Assembly: GCF_001422645.1 (NCBI RefSeq)
Contig: NZ_LMLR01000014.1
Location: 62,001-126,000, forward strand
Length of the DNA: 64,000 bases
Direction: 5' to 3'
Origin: Arthrobacter sp. Leaf69
GTDB lineage: Bacteria; Actinomycetota; Actinomycetes; Actinomycetales; Micrococcaceae
This document shows, piece by piece, positions 53,843 through 63,788 of this stretch; the stretch's first letter is position 1; each line of letters opens with the position of its first letter. The translations under genes and the position numbers were made by a program. The notes below the pieces were generated by a model. It made no database searches. It was not told the DNA's origin and saw only the letters and a program-made list of their open reading frames with translations.

Positions 53843-54184
53843 TCAGTTTTCTGACCCGCTTTCAGGTTGGACGGTTGTTGCTGCGGCCACCGGGGTGTCC
53901 ACGGCTTGCGTGCCTGCCAGGATCCGGCGTTCGACGTCGGCTGTTCCGGCAGCGCCGTTGAGGGCGCGACCGAACGCTCGACGTTTGACCGCCAGTGCCA
54001 GGCACTTTTCGCTGAGGTGCAACCATGCACCCCGGCCAGCCATCCGGCGTCGTTCATCCACCACGACGGCGGGTGAACCGCTGCCGTCGGCGACGAGCCG
54101 GAGTAGCTCCGACCGCGGACCTTTTTTCCGGCATCCGATGCAGGTACGCTGCGGCTGATTCTCGAGGTGTTGCACATGTGCCAC
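53843..54184 (-). CDS. ylxR: YlxR family RNA-binding protein (DUF448)
   Basis: Small basic protein of 113 residues with RTCIGCRKKGPRSELLRLVAD, GRGAWLHLSEKCLALAVKRRAFGRAL, the YlxR signature. YlxR is encoded between nusA and infB in most Gram-positive bacteria and has been linked to RNase P and transcription effects in some species. The start (GTG at 54184) has no clear RBS. Confidence 0.92.
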   Translation of the reverse strand: MAHVQHLENQPQRTCIGCRKKGPRSELLRLVADGSGSPAVVVDERRRMAGRGAWLHLSEKCLALAVKRRAFGRALNGAAGTADVERRILAGTQAVDTPVAAATTVQPESGSEN

Positions 54185-54414
54185 TTACGAGTATCTTCCT
54201 GCCAGTACATATCTGCCGGCCCCGGGCTCCCGGAGCTTGCCTGGCCAAGGATTGCGAACAACACCTTCGCCGGACTGAAACCCGGACGCATCGAGGACAC
54301 GCGGATACCGGCCGTTAGGCGCGGTCATGTCTATTCTAGCCCCTCAAGCGCCCGGCCCCCGAACTTGCGGGGACGCGGACGCTGACGGGCGGGCCTGATT
54401 TGCGGGCCTGGTGC

Positions 54415-54436
54415 CGGTTCCCGCATGCGGGGACCG
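54415..54436. terminator. Hairpin after nusA
   Basis: CGGTTCCCGC and GCGGGGACCG form a near-perfect palindrome around AT, 12 bp after the nusA stop. Without a T-run it is more likely a processing or stabilising stem than a full terminator. Confidence 0.5.
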
Positions 54437-54448
54437 AATTCTCTGGAG

Positions 54449-55429
54449 CTATTTGTCGCGGCCGGCTGCGGCGTCGGACACGATGTCGATCCGCCAGCCG
54501 GTGAGCTTGGCGGCGAGACGGGCGTTCTGGCCTTCCTTGCCGATCGCGAGCGAGAGCTGGTAGTCCGGGACCACCACGCGCGCGGAACGGGTTGCCTCGT
54601 CCGTGATGGTGACCGAATTCACCCGCGACGGGGACAACGCGCTGGCGATGAACGTCGCCGGATCGTCGCTGTAGTCGACAATGTCGATTTTCTCGTCGTT
54701 GAGTTCATTCATGACCGCGCGGACACGGGAGCCCATTTCGCCGATGCAGGCGCCCTTGGCGTTGATGCCGGGGTTGTTGGCCTTGACGGCCATCTTGGTG
54801 CGGTGTCCGGCCTCACGGGCCAAGGCGACGATCTCCACGGAACGGTCCGCGATTTCCGGAACTTCCATTTCGAAGAGCTTCCGCACAAGACCCGGGTGGG
54901 ACCGGGACAGTGTGATGGACGGGCCCTTGGTGCCGCGGTGTACATCGATGACGAAGGCACGGAGCCGGTTTCCGTGGGTGTACTTCTCCCCCGGGACCTG
55001 CTCGGGCGGCGGCAGCAGTGCCTCCACCGTGCCCAGGTTGACCTGGATCATGTGTGGGTTGTTGCCCTGCTGGATGGTGCCGGCCACCAGCTCGCCCTCG
55101 CGGCCCTTGAACTGGCCCAGCACGTTGTCGTCCTCGGCGTCGCGCAGGCGCTGCAGGATGATCTGCCGCGCGGTGCTGGCGGCGATGCGGCCGAAGCCGG
55201 CGGGGGTGTCTTCGAATTCGCCGACCGGGGCGCCGTCGTCGTCGATCTCGGTGGCCCAGATGGTCACGTGCCCGCTCTTGCGGTCCAGCTCGGCCCGGGC
55301 CTTCTCGAAGGCTCCCGGCGTCTTGTGGTAGGCCACCAGCAGGGCCTGCTCGATGGTTGGAATCAGGAGATCCAGCGGGATTTCACGCTCACGCTCCAGG
55401 AGTCTCAGTGCGCTCATGTCAATATCCAT
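54449..55429 (-). CDS. nusA: Transcription termination/antitermination protein NusA
   Basis: RNA polymerase-associated factor controlling pausing, termination and antitermination. The 326-residue protein has an N-terminal polymerase-binding domain, an S1 region and two KH domains ([51 protein letters not shown]). The C-terminal acidic repeats of E. coli NusA are absent, normal for actinobacteria. Its start overlaps the rimP stop as TAATG. Confidence 0.97.
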   Translation of the reverse strand: MDIDMSALRLLEREREIPLDLLIPTIEQALLVAYHKTPGAFEKARAELDRKSGHVTIWATEIDDDGAPVGEFEDTPAGFGRIAASTARQIILQRLRDAEDDNVLGQFKGREGELVAGTIQQGNNPHMIQVNLGTVEALLPPPEQVPGEKYTHGNRLRAFVIDVHRGTKGPSITLSRSHPGLVRKLFEMEVPEIADRSVEIVALAREAGHRTKMAVKANNPGINAKGACIGEMGSRVRAVMNELNDEKIDIVDYSDDPATFIASALSPSRVNSVTITDEATRSARVVVPDYQLSLAIGKEGQNARLAAKLTGWRIDIVSDAAAGRDK

Positions 55430-56046
55430 TAGGCCTCCTCAGAAGGTCCGTTGTCTGCGTTCTTCAGGCCGGCCTCGTCGAGGTGGCTGAACTCTATTTC
55501 GACTTTTCCACTGCGGATTTTGTCGAAAGGAAGCTTGATGGGCTCGCCCTGCTTGGCTTTCATGCCCTTCTTCACGGTGATCTCAGGGACCAGCGTGACG
55601 CCGTCGTCGTCGACGGTCTGGACCCGGCCGGTGACGTTCTCGCCCTGCAGGACGTTGACCTTGACCATCCGGCCGCGGGCGCGGTGCCAGTGCCGTTCTT
55701 CGGTCAGGGGCCGGCCAACGCCGGGCGAAGAGACTTCAAGCTCGTAAGGGCGTGAGTCGGTGCTGGGATCGTTGTCCAGGGTGTCGGAGAGGGTCTTGGA
55801 GATCTCCGCGATGACGTCGAGACCGACGCCGCCGGTCTCCTCCTGGGGCAGGTCCACCACTACGTGGACTACGCGGTTGGCACCGGCGACATGAATGGAA
55901 ACGTCCTCCAGATACAGCCGGTTTGCGAGAACTTCGGGCTCCAGGAGGGCATGCAACCGCTCGGCCTCGAAGTTGTGGGCGGGTGCGGCTTCAGCCTTAC
56001 CCGTTCCGGTCCGGTCTGTTGAAGTCGTGGCTTCTGCGTTGGTCAT
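55429..56046 (-). CDS. rimP: Ribosome maturation factor RimP
   Basis: Needed for 30S assembly. The 205-residue protein has [22 protein letters not shown], the [26 protein letters not shown] signature and a C-terminal SH3-like domain. It is the first gene of the nusA operon, overlaps nusA by 1 bp and diverges from the DUF4439 gene. About 30 N-terminal residues are not conserved; a later start is possible. Confidence 0.95.
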   Translation of the reverse strand: MTNAEATTSTDRTGTGKAEAAPAHNFEAERLHALLEPEVLANRLYLEDVSIHVAGANRVVHVVVDLPQEETGGVGLDVIAEISKTLSDTLDNDPSTDSRPYELEVSSPGVGRPLTEERHWHRARGRMVKVNVLQGENVTGRVQTVDDDGVTLVPEITVKKGMKAKQGEPIKLPFDKIRSGKVEIEFSHLDEAGLKNADNGPSEEA

Positions 56047-56134
56047 GATGCCGGCCGCCTCCCGTTAGATGATGTTGTGTGTACTAGCCTAGCCATTTTC
56101 CGGGCGCCGTGGTGCACTTCAGTTCCCGGCCGGC

Positions 56135-57322
56135 ATGCCAACCATGACAAAATGGTCTGTTGTGAATGACGACACCAGGGAAAAGCGGCGGCGGGAGCTC
56201 ATTCCCCGCGTCGCACTTCTGGCCTGCCTTGCCCTGGTGGTGGTCAGCCTGGGTATGGCACTGCGTCCGGTGAGCCCTCCAGCGCCTGCCGAACCGCCGT
56301 TTTCCGAACAGGCGAGGTCCGCTGCGCTCACTGACACCTTGCGGTTGCGGGCTGCCGGCGAGCAACTTGGCCGCTCCACCGCGGGCGACGAAAAAGCCGC
56401 CGTGGCGGGGACTGTGAGTTTGCTGACAAGCCAGGCCCGGGCCCTCCTGGTGCCGGGCCAAAGCGTCCCGGCTTCCCTTCCGGCGCCGGCCCGCTCCTCT
56501 TCCGCTGCTGCGTCTGCTTCCCCGTCCGATTCCCCCACCGCTTCCGCGTCTGTTTCCCCTGCCGCTTCCCCTCCGCCTGCTACGGCCGCCGCGCTGGCGA
56601 CGGAACTGGCGGCCAGCGCCTCGCAACGGTTCGCCGACGCTGCCGAGTCCGACGGCGGCATGGCCAGGCTGCTGGCCGCCGTCGGAACCGCCCAGCTGCT
56701 CCAGGCGTCGTCCCTGGCCGCGGCCGCAGGGGCCCCGGCCCCCGCCGGGCCCGATCCCGCTGTCGGGGTCCCGGAAATCGACGATCTGTCCGGCAATTGC
56801 CCGGGCGCCACGGGGTCGCCGTCGTCCTCCCCGGCGGGTGCTTCGGCTGACCAGGACTCCCCCGCCGCTACGCTGCATGGAGCGCTGGCGGCCATCGTGC
56901 GGACCGAGCTGGAATCCGTATACGGCTATCAGGTGGCCTTGACCCGGATGGACGGCGACGCCGCCGTCCCGGCGTCGCGGCAGCTCACCAGGCACGAGTC
57001 CCTCGCCACGGACGCTGAAGGCCTGAGCAGGGTGCATTGCGCCCCGGTGCCGCCCCGGGAGGCCGGCTACACCCTGGCGCCGGACTTCCTCGCCTCCCCC
57101 GCCGCCGGTCTCGGCGCTCTGGAGGCCTCGGCGCTAACCGCCTACGGCGACCTCGTGGGCCTGAGCGATGGCCAGACCCGTCAGTGGGCGATCTCCGGCC
57201 TGGTGGGTGCAGCCCGCCGCTCAGCTCTCTGGGGAGCGGAGACCGGCGCCCTGCCCGGCTTGGCGGCCGACCCGCAAGAGTTCCCGGAACTGCCCGAGCC
57301 GTCGCCCACTCCCAGCCACTAG
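56135..57322 (+). CDS. DUF4439 membrane-anchored protein
   Basis: Protein of 395 residues with one N-terminal membrane segment (about 24-45: LIPRVALLACLALVVVSLGMAL), a Ser/Ala/Pro-rich region, and a C-terminal ferritin-like DUF4439 domain (LHGALAAIVRTELESVYGYQVALTRM, FLASPAAGLGALEASALTAYGDLVG). The same kind of gene diverges from rimP next to proS in mycobacteria. Function unknown. The start is unsure (56135, 56144 or a GTG near 56162); no RBS is clear. Confidence 0.75.
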   Translation: MPTMTKWSVVNDDTREKRRRELIPRVALLACLALVVVSLGMALRPVSPPAPAEPPFSEQARSAALTDTLRLRAAGEQLGRSTAGDEKAAVAGTVSLLTSQARALLVPGQSVPASLPAPARSSSAAASASPSDSPTASASVSPAASPPPATAAALATELAASASQRFADAAESDGGMARLLAAVGTAQLLQASSLAAAAGAPAPAGPDPAVGVPEIDDLSGNCPGATGSPSSSPAGASADQDSPAATLHGALAAIVRTELESVYGYQVALTRMDGDAAVPASRQLTRHESLATDAEGLSRVHCAPVPPREAGYTLAPDFLASPAAGLGALEASALTAYGDLVGLSDGQTRQWAISGLVGAARRSALWGAETGALPGLAADPQEFPELPEPSPTPSH

Positions 57323-57416
57323 CCTGCTGGTTTTCCCCTCACCGGGGAAGCCGGGGCTTACTTTGCTTAGCCTCCTCATGCTGGCCAACCGTGGGCTCCG
57401 GTGCTTTGCTGTAGTC

Positions 57417-58148
57417 ATGGACAGCCAAGCCGCCCCCACCCAGCATGAGAACGAACCCCACCACAACGACATCGCGCACCGGCTCAACTGGCTGCGGGCG
57501 GGCGTGCTGGGCGCCAATGACGGCATCGTCTCCGTCGCCGCCATCGTGGTGGGCGTCGCCGGCGTGACCACTGATTCCGGGCCGATCCTCGTCGCCGGTG
57601 CGGCCGGCGTCGTGGGCGGTTCAATCTCGATGGCCCTGGGCGAGTACGTCTCCGTGAGCAGCCAGAAGGACAGTCAGAAGGCCCTGATCGAAAAGGAACG
57701 CCGGGAACTGGCCGAACAGCCCGAGGAGGAGCTCGAGGAACTCGCCGCGATCTACCAGGGTAAGGGCCTCAGCGCCGACACGGCCCGCACGGTGGCGAAG
57801 GAACTCACTGCCCACGATGCCCTCGGTGCCCACCTTTCCGCGGAACTCCACATCGACGAAACGGACATTGTCAGCCCGTGGCACGCCGCGTTCGCCTCCG
57901 CCGCGGCGTTCCTCATCGGCGCGATCCTGCCCATGCTGGCCATCCTGCTGCCGCCGGAGGACATCCGCGTGCCGCTGACGTTCGTGGCTGTGCTGGTCGC
58001 CCTGGCCCTGACCGGAGCCATCGGCGCCTGGATCGGCGGCGGCTCCAAGACGAAGGCGGCCGTCCGCGTGGTGATCGGCGGGGCCGCGGCGCTCATCGCG
58101 ACCTTCCTCATCGGCAGCTGGCTCGGCGCCAGCGGCATCACCGTCTGA
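57417..58148 (+). CDS. VIT1/CCC1 family metal transporter
   Basis: Membrane protein of 243 residues related to plant and yeast vacuolar iron/manganese transporters. It has NWLRAGVLGANDGIVSVAAIVVGVAG, SISMALGEYVSVSSQKD, a charged metal-binding-like insert (about 80-130) and three C-terminal hydrophobic segments. In bacteria such proteins export Fe2+ or Mn2+. The ATG at 57417 (MDSQAAPTQHE) is preferred; no RBS is seen. The APH-family gene follows 27 bp later. Confidence 0.92.
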   Translation: MDSQAAPTQHENEPHHNDIAHRLNWLRAGVLGANDGIVSVAAIVVGVAGVTTDSGPILVAGAAGVVGGSISMALGEYVSVSSQKDSQKALIEKERRELAEQPEEELEELAAIYQGKGLSADTARTVAKELTAHDALGAHLSAELHIDETDIVSPWHAAFASAAAFLIGAILPMLAILLPPEDIRVPLTFVAVLVALALTGAIGAWIGGGSKTKAAVRVVIGGAAALIATFLIGSWLGASGITV

Positions 58149-58175
58149 CGCACGCCAGCTACTACGCTGGATCCG

Positions 58176-59258
58176 ATGAGCCAGCCTGCAGACATCCCCA
58201 TTCCGCCCGATCTCGGCCGCCGCTACGGCGGCAGCTCCCCCGGCCGCGACTGGCTTTCCTCGCTGCCCCGGCTGGTCAGGCACTGCCTGGAGCAGTGGCA
58301 GCTTGAGCTGGACCTCGCGCCCGGCGCACTGCCGTGGAACGGCCACGGGGCCATCGTGGTCCCGGTGCGGCGCCGCACCGACGCAGTCAGTAAAGTCACA
58401 GTTGGTGGCGCCGCCGGCGGTATAGCCGCCGTGCTGAAAGTCGCCTATCCGCACGACGAAGCCCTCGTGGAACCCCATGCCCTGGCCCTCTGGAACGGGC
58501 ACGGGGCGGTGCGGCTCCTTGCCCACGACGCCGATGCGGGTGCACTGCTTCTGGAACGCCTGGCCGCTGACCGTTCCCTCCAGGACGTGCCCATGGACGA
58601 GGCCGTTCCGGTCTGGGGCGCGCTGGTCCGCCAGCTGAGCCTTGCCCCGGACGGGCGGCCTGAATGGCGGGAGTTCAACCACGTCGCGGCCCGGGCCGAG
58701 CAGTGGAGTGATGAGCTGCCGGAGAGCTGGGACCGGCTGGGCCGGCCCTTCCCACGCTGGCTGCTGGAAGCGGCGCTGGAGGTCTGCCAGACCCGCGGGG
58801 CCGTCGGCCGCCGCTCGGGAAAGGACGTGCTGGTGCATACCGATCTGCACTACCTCAATATCTTGGCTCGGCCCGGCCGCGACGAACGGCAGGGCGACGG
58901 AGGTGAACCGGGCGATGGCTGGGCCGCGATCGATCCGCAGCCCATGATCGGCGAGGCCGAATTCGCGGTGGCACCGCTGCTGTGGAACCGGATCCGGGAG
59001 CTGCCGCGGGCCGATCCCCAACGGGGCCTGCTGGAGCGCTGCAAGGACTTCAGCATGGCCGCAGGGCTCGACGCCGACGTGGCCTTGCAATGGAGCCTGG
59101 CCCGCGAGGTGGAAAACGCCCTCTGGTACGCCGCGAAGCCACGCCACGAGGGCGACCTTGCCCGGTCGCTCTGGGTGGCCAGCACGCTGGCCGGCCGGAC
59201 CCTCCCCGGGCTTCCCGCGCCGCACGAACTGCCGGCGCCCGGGGAAGCCGGCGGCTAG
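58176..59258 (+). CDS. Aminoglycoside/hydroxyurea phosphotransferase-family kinase
   Basis: Kinase of 360 residues. The catalytic loop is VLVHTDLHYLNIL (near 217-229) and the metal-binding segment AIDPQPMIGEAEFAVAPLL, the pattern of the APH(6)/hydroxyurea phosphotransferase family, which includes streptomycin 6-kinase. Whether it modifies an antibiotic or a housekeeping substrate is unknown. TACGCT lies 7 nt before the ATG. Its stop codon shares CTAG with the convergent decarboxylase gene. Confidence 0.85.
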   Translation: MSQPADIPIPPDLGRRYGGSSPGRDWLSSLPRLVRHCLEQWQLELDLAPGALPWNGHGAIVVPVRRRTDAVSKVTVGGAAGGIAAVLKVAYPHDEALVEPHALALWNGHGAVRLLAHDADAGALLLERLAADRSLQDVPMDEAVPVWGALVRQLSLAPDGRPEWREFNHVAARAEQWSDELPESWDRLGRPFPRWLLEAALEVCQTRGAVGRRSGKDVLVHTDLHYLNILARPGRDERQGDGGEPGDGWAAIDPQPMIGEAEFAVAPLLWNRIRELPRADPQRGLLERCKDFSMAAGLDADVALQWSLAREVENALWYAAKPRHEGDLARSLWVASTLAGRTLPGLPAPHELPAPGEAGG

Positions 59259-60682
59259 CCGCCGGACCCGCGGACCGCCGCCAGGGCGTCCCGGACGGCG
59301 TCGACGGCGACTGCCACATCGGCGTCGTCCGTGCTCCAGTTGCTGACCGAGATCCGCAGGATGTCGCGGTCCTGCCAGCGCGATCCGGACATCCAGACCC
59401 TGCCGTCGGCGATGATCCGGGCGGTTACCGCGCGGGTCGTCGCGTCGTCGCCGAAGGCCAGCGAGACCTGGGTGTAGTCGACGTCGTTGAGCACCTCGAC
59501 GCCGTCCAGCGCCGACAGCCGCTCCGCCAGTTGCCGGGCGTGCAGCACCAGCCCGCGGACCTGGGCGACGACGCCGTCCCGGCCCAGTGACTTCAGCGCG
59601 GCCCAGACCGGCACCCCGCGGGCGCGGCGGGACAATTCCGGTACGGACTCGAAGGGGTCCGCCGCGCCGTCCGCATCCTGGATCAGGTAGCTGGTGCGCA
59701 GGCCCATGGCCGCGCGCAGGGCCCGGGCATCCCGCACCACCGCGATCCCGCAGTCATAGGGCACGTTGAGGGTCTTGTGCGCGTCGGTGCCCCACGAGTC
59801 GGCGCCCTGCATCCCCGCGGTCAGGGCGGCGAGCTCCGGGACGGCCGCGGCCCAGAGCCCGAACGCGCCGTCCACGTGAACCCAGGCGCCGCGTGCCTTT
59901 GCGACGGCGATTGCCTCCAGGAACGGATCAAAGGCCCCGGAGTGCAGGTTGCCGGCCTGCAGGCAGACCAACAGCGGGGCCGGGCCGGATCCGGTGGCTG
60001 ACGCCTGCTCGACGGCGCTGCCCAGGGCCCGGTCCAGCTCCCACGGGTCGATGCGGCCCTGCCGGTCCGCCGGGACCACCGTGGGCCGGCCCAGCCCCAA
60101 ATACCGCAGGCCGAGGTCGATCGAGTCGTGTCGTTCCTGGCCCACGAAGCAGCGGATCCGCGGGCCGCCGGCGAGGCCGTCGCCGTCGAGGTCCCAGCCG
60201 GCGTCGGCCATCAGGCGCCACCGCGCGGCGGCGAGACCGGCGAAGTTCGCCATCGTGGCGCCGGTGGCAAAACCAACGTCGGATTCTTCGGGGAGACCCA
60301 GCAGCTCAAGCAGCCAGGCGCCGGCGGCCTCTTCGATGGCCGCCGTCGCTGGGGTGGCCAAGCGGAGCACGGCGTTCTGGTCCCACGCGCTAACCAGCCA
60401 GTCCGCGGCCAGCGCGGCCGGCAGGGTGCCGCCGATGACCCAGCCGAAGAACCGTCCGGAGGGCATGGCCATAAGCCCCGGTTCGGCCTTCGCGGCCAGG
60501 TAGTCCACCACCTCCGCCGCCGGCATTCCGCCGCGGGGCAGCGGACCTCCGAAGGCGGACGCGAGGTCCGCCGCGGTCACCCGCGGGCCCACGTGCCGTG
60601 TCTCCTGGCTCTCCAGCCACCGGCGCGCGTGCCGGGCAGCGGACTCCAGGGCGTCGCTGTAGCGTTCTTCAGGAGCTGACAT
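59255..60682 (-). CDS. Pyridoxal-dependent decarboxylase (aromatic amino acid type)
   Basis: Group II PLP decarboxylase of 475 residues, with GFATGATMANFAGLAAARW, VHVDGAFGLWAA and the PLP lysine in SWGTDAHKTLNVPYDCGIA (near 303). The layout matches the aromatic-L-amino-acid, tyrosine and glutamate decarboxylase superfamily. The substrate is not certain; WVHVDGAFG and NVPYDCG favour aromatic substrates. The ends of this gene and the kinase gene overlap by 4 bp. Confidence 0.87.
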   Translation of the reverse strand: MSAPEERYSDALESAARHARRWLESQETRHVGPRVTAADLASAFGGPLPRGGMPAAEVVDYLAAKAEPGLMAMPSGRFFGWVIGGTLPAALAADWLVSAWDQNAVLRLATPATAAIEEAAGAWLLELLGLPEESDVGFATGATMANFAGLAAARWRLMADAGWDLDGDGLAGGPRIRCFVGQERHDSIDLGLRYLGLGRPTVVPADRQGRIDPWELDRALGSAVEQASATGSGPAPLLVCLQAGNLHSGAFDPFLEAIAVAKARGAWVHVDGAFGLWAAAVPELAALTAGMQGADSWGTDAHKTLNVPYDCGIAVVRDARALRAAMGLRTSYLIQDADGAADPFESVPELSRRARGVPVWAALKSLGRDGVVAQVRGLVLHARQLAERLSALDGVEVLNDVDYTQVSLAFGDDATTRAVTARIIADGRVWMSGSRWQDRDILRISVSNWSTDDADVAVAVDAVRDALAAVRGSGG

Positions 60683-60724
60683 AGCTGCATGCTACGCCCG
60701 CGGCCACGGGGACGGGGAGGGGTG

Positions 60725-61519
60725 TCAGGCGAAATTGTCCTGCCAGATGTCGGAGCCGAGCTTGACGATCAGCGCCGCCACCACGGCCAGGAACACGATG
60801 CGGATGAACTTGTTTCCCTGCGTCACGGCCGTCCGGGCGCCGAGGTAACCGCCGGCCATGTTCGCAACGCCAAGGACCAGCCCAAGACCCCACAGCACGG
60901 CACCGTGCGGCACGAAGAACAGCAGGGCCCCGGCGTTCGTGGCCATGTTCACGATCTTCGCCTTGGCACTGGCCTCGAGGAAGGCATAGCCCATGGCCGA
61001 GACCAGCGCGATGACCAGGAAGGACCCGGTGCCGGGGCCGATCAGCCCGTCGTAGAAGCCGATCACACCGCCGATCAGGCACGCGAGCACATAGTGCCGG
61101 TGGCCGTTGTGCCGCAGCTTGGTCAGCTCCCCCACGTTGGGCCGGAACGCGGTGAACAGCGCGACGGCGACCAGCGCCACCAGGATGATGGGTTTGAACA
61201 CGCTGGCCGGGAGGTTGGCCGCGAGCACGGCCCCGCCGAAGCTCCCGGCCATGGCAATGACGGCCATGGGCAGCGCTGTGCGCAGATCCGGCCGCACCCG
61301 GCCGTAGTACGTGACGGCGCTGGTAGTGGTGCCGAAAATCGACCCCATCTTGTTCGTCGCCAGCGCCTGGACCGGGCTGATGCCCGGCACCAGCAGCATC
61401 GCCGGGAGCTGGATCAGTCCCCCGCCGCCCACGACGGCATCGACCCAGCCCGCGGCAAAGCCGGCGACCACGATCAGGATGAGGGTGCTGAGCTCGATTG
61501 ATTCGAGTCCGGAAACCAC
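60725..61519 (-). CDS. TauE/SafE family sulfite/organosulfonate exporter
   Basis: Membrane protein of 264 residues with about eight hydrophobic segments and the repeated family motif GWVDAVVGGGGLIQLPAML and GFYDGLIGPGTGSFLVIALV. TSUP proteins export sulfite, sulfoacetate or similar anions; the exact cargo here is unknown. It lies 15 bp after proS on the same strand and may be co-transcribed. Confidence 0.9.
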   Translation of the reverse strand: MVSGLESIELSTLILIVVAGFAAGWVDAVVGGGGLIQLPAMLLVPGISPVQALATNKMGSIFGTTTSAVTYYGRVRPDLRTALPMAVIAMAGSFGGAVLAANLPASVFKPIILVALVAVALFTAFRPNVGELTKLRHNGHRHYVLACLIGGVIGFYDGLIGPGTGSFLVIALVSAMGYAFLEASAKAKIVNMATNAGALLFFVPHGAVLWGLGLVLGVANMAGGYLGARTAVTQGNKFIRIVFLAVVAALIVKLGSDIWQDNFA

Positions 61520-61534
61520 GCCTGGAAGTGCGGG

Positions 61535-63346
61535 CTAGTGGTTGCGGACGGCGTCGACCACGTAGTCGACAGCCTTCTCAACGGCGATGTTTTCGGCGTT
61601 GCCGCTGCGGCGGTCCTTGATCTCGACCACGCCGTCCACCAGCCCGCGCCCGACGGCGAGGATGGTCGGCACGCCGACCAGCTCCGCGTCGCCGAACTTC
61701 ACACCCGGGGACACCTTGGGACGGTCGTCGTAGATCACGTCGAGGCCGGCGGCTTCAAGCTCGAGCGCCAGCTTCTCGGCTGCAGCGAAGATTTCCTCGC
61801 CGCGGCCCACGGCCACAACGTGGACATCGGCCGGCGCGACGGCGCGGGGCCAGACGAGGCCCTTGTCGTCATGGTTGGATTCGGCCAGGGCCGCGACGGC
61901 CCGAGTGACGCCGACGCCGTAGGACCCCATAGTCACCACAACCTGCTTGCCGTTCTGGTCCAGGACTTTCAGTTCCAGGGCTTCGGCGTACTTGCGGCCG
62001 AGCTGGAAGATGTGGCCCATTTCGATGCCGCGGGCGGTTTCCAGCGGGCCGGAGCCGTCCGGGGCTTCGTCGCCGGCGCGCACCTCGGTGCACTCGATGA
62101 CGCCGTCCCAGCCGAAGTCGCGTCCTGCGACCAGGCCGAAGACGTGCTTGCCGGCCTCGTTGGCGCCGGTGACCCACGCGGTGCCGCTGACCACCCGGGG
62201 ATCCACCAGGTACAGCAGCTTGGCGGCCCCTTCGGTGCCGAGCAGCGGAGCGTCGAGGGACAGGCCCGGTCCGAGGTAGCCCTTGACGATGAGGGGCTGC
62301 TTCTTGAGGTCCTCCTCGCCGGCGGCTTCGAGGGTGATCTCACCGGCGATCGGCAGGAAGGATCCGATGTTCGCTTCCACGCGCTTGAGGTCCACGCCGC
62401 GGTCGCCCGGAACGCCGATGACGACGATCTGGCGTTCGCCGGTGGGCAGGGTGACGGCGAGGACGACGTTCTTGAGCGTGTCAGCGGCAGTCCAGGCGCC
62501 GCCGTCGGCCTCTGCCCGGGGCACCAGGACGTTGGCGGCATCCACGAGCGTCTCGATGGTGGGGGTATCCGGGGTGTCGCGGACTTCGGCAGCCGGCGCG
62601 TTGCTAAAGTCGATGTCCGCGGGGACAACGGTTGTCACGGCCTCCACGTTGGCTGCGTACCCGCCGGCGGAGCGCACGAAGGTGTCCTCGCCGATCTCGG
62701 TGGGGTGCAGGAATTCCTCGCTCTTGGACCCGCCCATGGCTCCGGCGGTGGCGGATACCGGAACGACCTCGAGGCCCAGGCGCTCGAAGATCTTCAGGTA
62801 GGCGCCGCGGTGCGCCTCGTAGCTGGCGTCCAGGCCGGCGTCGTCGACGTCGAAGGAGTAGGAGTCCTTCATGATGAATTCGCGGCCGCGCAGCAGACCC
62901 GCCCGGGGACGTGCCTCGTCGCGGTACTTGTTCTGGATCTGGTAGATGCTCAGCGGCAGGTCCTTGTACGAGGAGTACAGGTCCTTGACCAGCAGGGTGA
63001 ACATTTCCTCGTGCGTGGGCGCCAGCAGGTAGTCGTTGCCTTTGCGGTCCTTGAGCCGGAAGATGCCCTCGCCGTACTCGGTCCAGCGGTTGGTGGCCTC
63101 GTAGGGTTCCTTGGGCAGCAGGGCCGGGAAGTGGACTTCCTGCGCGCCGATGGCGGACATTTCCTCGCGGATGATCGTCTCCACCTTGCGCAGCACGCTC
63201 AGGCCCAGCGGAAGCCAGGTGTAGATGCCCGGGGCGGCGCGGCGGATGTACCCAGCACGGACCAGGAGCCGGTGGCTGGCCACTTCGGCGTCGGCGGGAT
63301 CTTCACGCAGGGTGCGCAGGAACAGCTTGGAGAGTCGAAGGACCAC
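61535..63346 (-). CDS. proS: Prolyl-tRNA synthetase
   Basis: Class II aminoacyl-tRNA synthetase charging tRNA-Pro. The 603-residue protein has the bacterial-type layout: [29 protein letters not shown], motif 2 [25 protein letters not shown], the editing INS domain in the middle, motif 3 [16 protein letters not shown] and the anticodon-binding domain. The GTG at 63346 is chosen from the usual VVLRLSKLF start; 37 further codons upstream are open but unrelated. A 12-bp inverted repeat lies about 100 bp upstream. Confidence 0.96.
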   Translation of the reverse strand: MVLRLSKLFLRTLREDPADAEVASHRLLVRAGYIRRAAPGIYTWLPLGLSVLRKVETIIREEMSAIGAQEVHFPALLPKEPYEATNRWTEYGEGIFRLKDRKGNDYLLAPTHEEMFTLLVKDLYSSYKDLPLSIYQIQNKYRDEARPRAGLLRGREFIMKDSYSFDVDDAGLDASYEAHRGAYLKIFERLGLEVVPVSATAGAMGGSKSEEFLHPTEIGEDTFVRSAGGYAANVEAVTTVVPADIDFSNAPAAEVRDTPDTPTIETLVDAANVLVPRAEADGGAWTAADTLKNVVLAVTLPTGERQIVVIGVPGDRGVDLKRVEANIGSFLPIAGEITLEAAGEEDLKKQPLIVKGYLGPGLSLDAPLLGTEGAAKLLYLVDPRVVSGTAWVTGANEAGKHVFGLVAGRDFGWDGVIECTEVRAGDEAPDGSGPLETARGIEMGHIFQLGRKYAEALELKVLDQNGKQVVVTMGSYGVGVTRAVAALAESNHDDKGLVWPRAVAPADVHVVAVGRGEEIFAAAEKLALELEAAGLDVIYDDRPKVSPGVKFGDAELVGVPTILAVGRGLVDGVVEIKDRRSGNAENIAVEKAVDYVVDAVRNH

Positions 63347-63788
63347 TGGGTATCTATCCGTTTCTGGGAAGGTGCGGGGCAACAGTAAGACCGGGCAACC
63401 GGGCAAGAGTCTAGGTACTAATCTACCGCCAGCCCGGACGCGGAAGAGCCACGCCATAACTGACGGAAGCCCCTGGCCGTTTCCGGCTGGTCATCCTGTC
63501 ATGGCGTGGCTCCGCGGCCCCAGCACCGCCAAAGTCTTGGCTGTGAGTTCCGTTGTGTTGCCCTCCAGGGCGTCTGCACCCCCGGCTATTGCCCCCGGGG
63601 AAACACGTGCCCAAGCGACACGGCTAGCTCGAACCTATGTGACGCAGGGCACGAAAACAAGAGTCCGCATCCAGATATTTTTCCGTGTGGCCAGTGTTAC
63701 CACCGGGATAGAAGTGCACTGAAGTTAATTCCGTGCTGGTCAGGAAAGATTTGAGGTCAGAAAAGTACGGGGTCAGAAACGTCCGACG
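63347..63788. other. Non-coding region upstream of proS
   Basis: About 440 bp without a convincing gene. It holds the proS promoter region, a 12-bp perfect inverted repeat, and AT-richer sequence from 63660 to 63790. Small frames on either strand lack an RBS and family features. Confidence 0.6.
63446..63513. repeat. 12-bp inverted repeat upstream of proS
   Basis: GAGCCACGCCAT (63446-63457) and ATGGCGTGGCTC (63502-63513) are perfect complements with a 44-nt loop that itself can pair partly. It could be a leader stem or a regulatory site. It does not show T-box features. Confidence 0.6.

Noticed and set aside
61538..63388. 616-residue plus-strand frame antisense to proS
   Set aside because: Antisense shadow of a well-supported synthetase gene.
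63446..63513. proS upstream stem considered as a T-box riboswitch
   Set aside because: No recognisable T-box sequence, specifier loop or terminator/antiterminator pair was seen.
63621..63645. Possible third SOS box (TCGAAC followed by GTGACG)
   Set aside because: Only the left half matches the LexA consensus; the right half has too many mismatches and no gene start is nearby.
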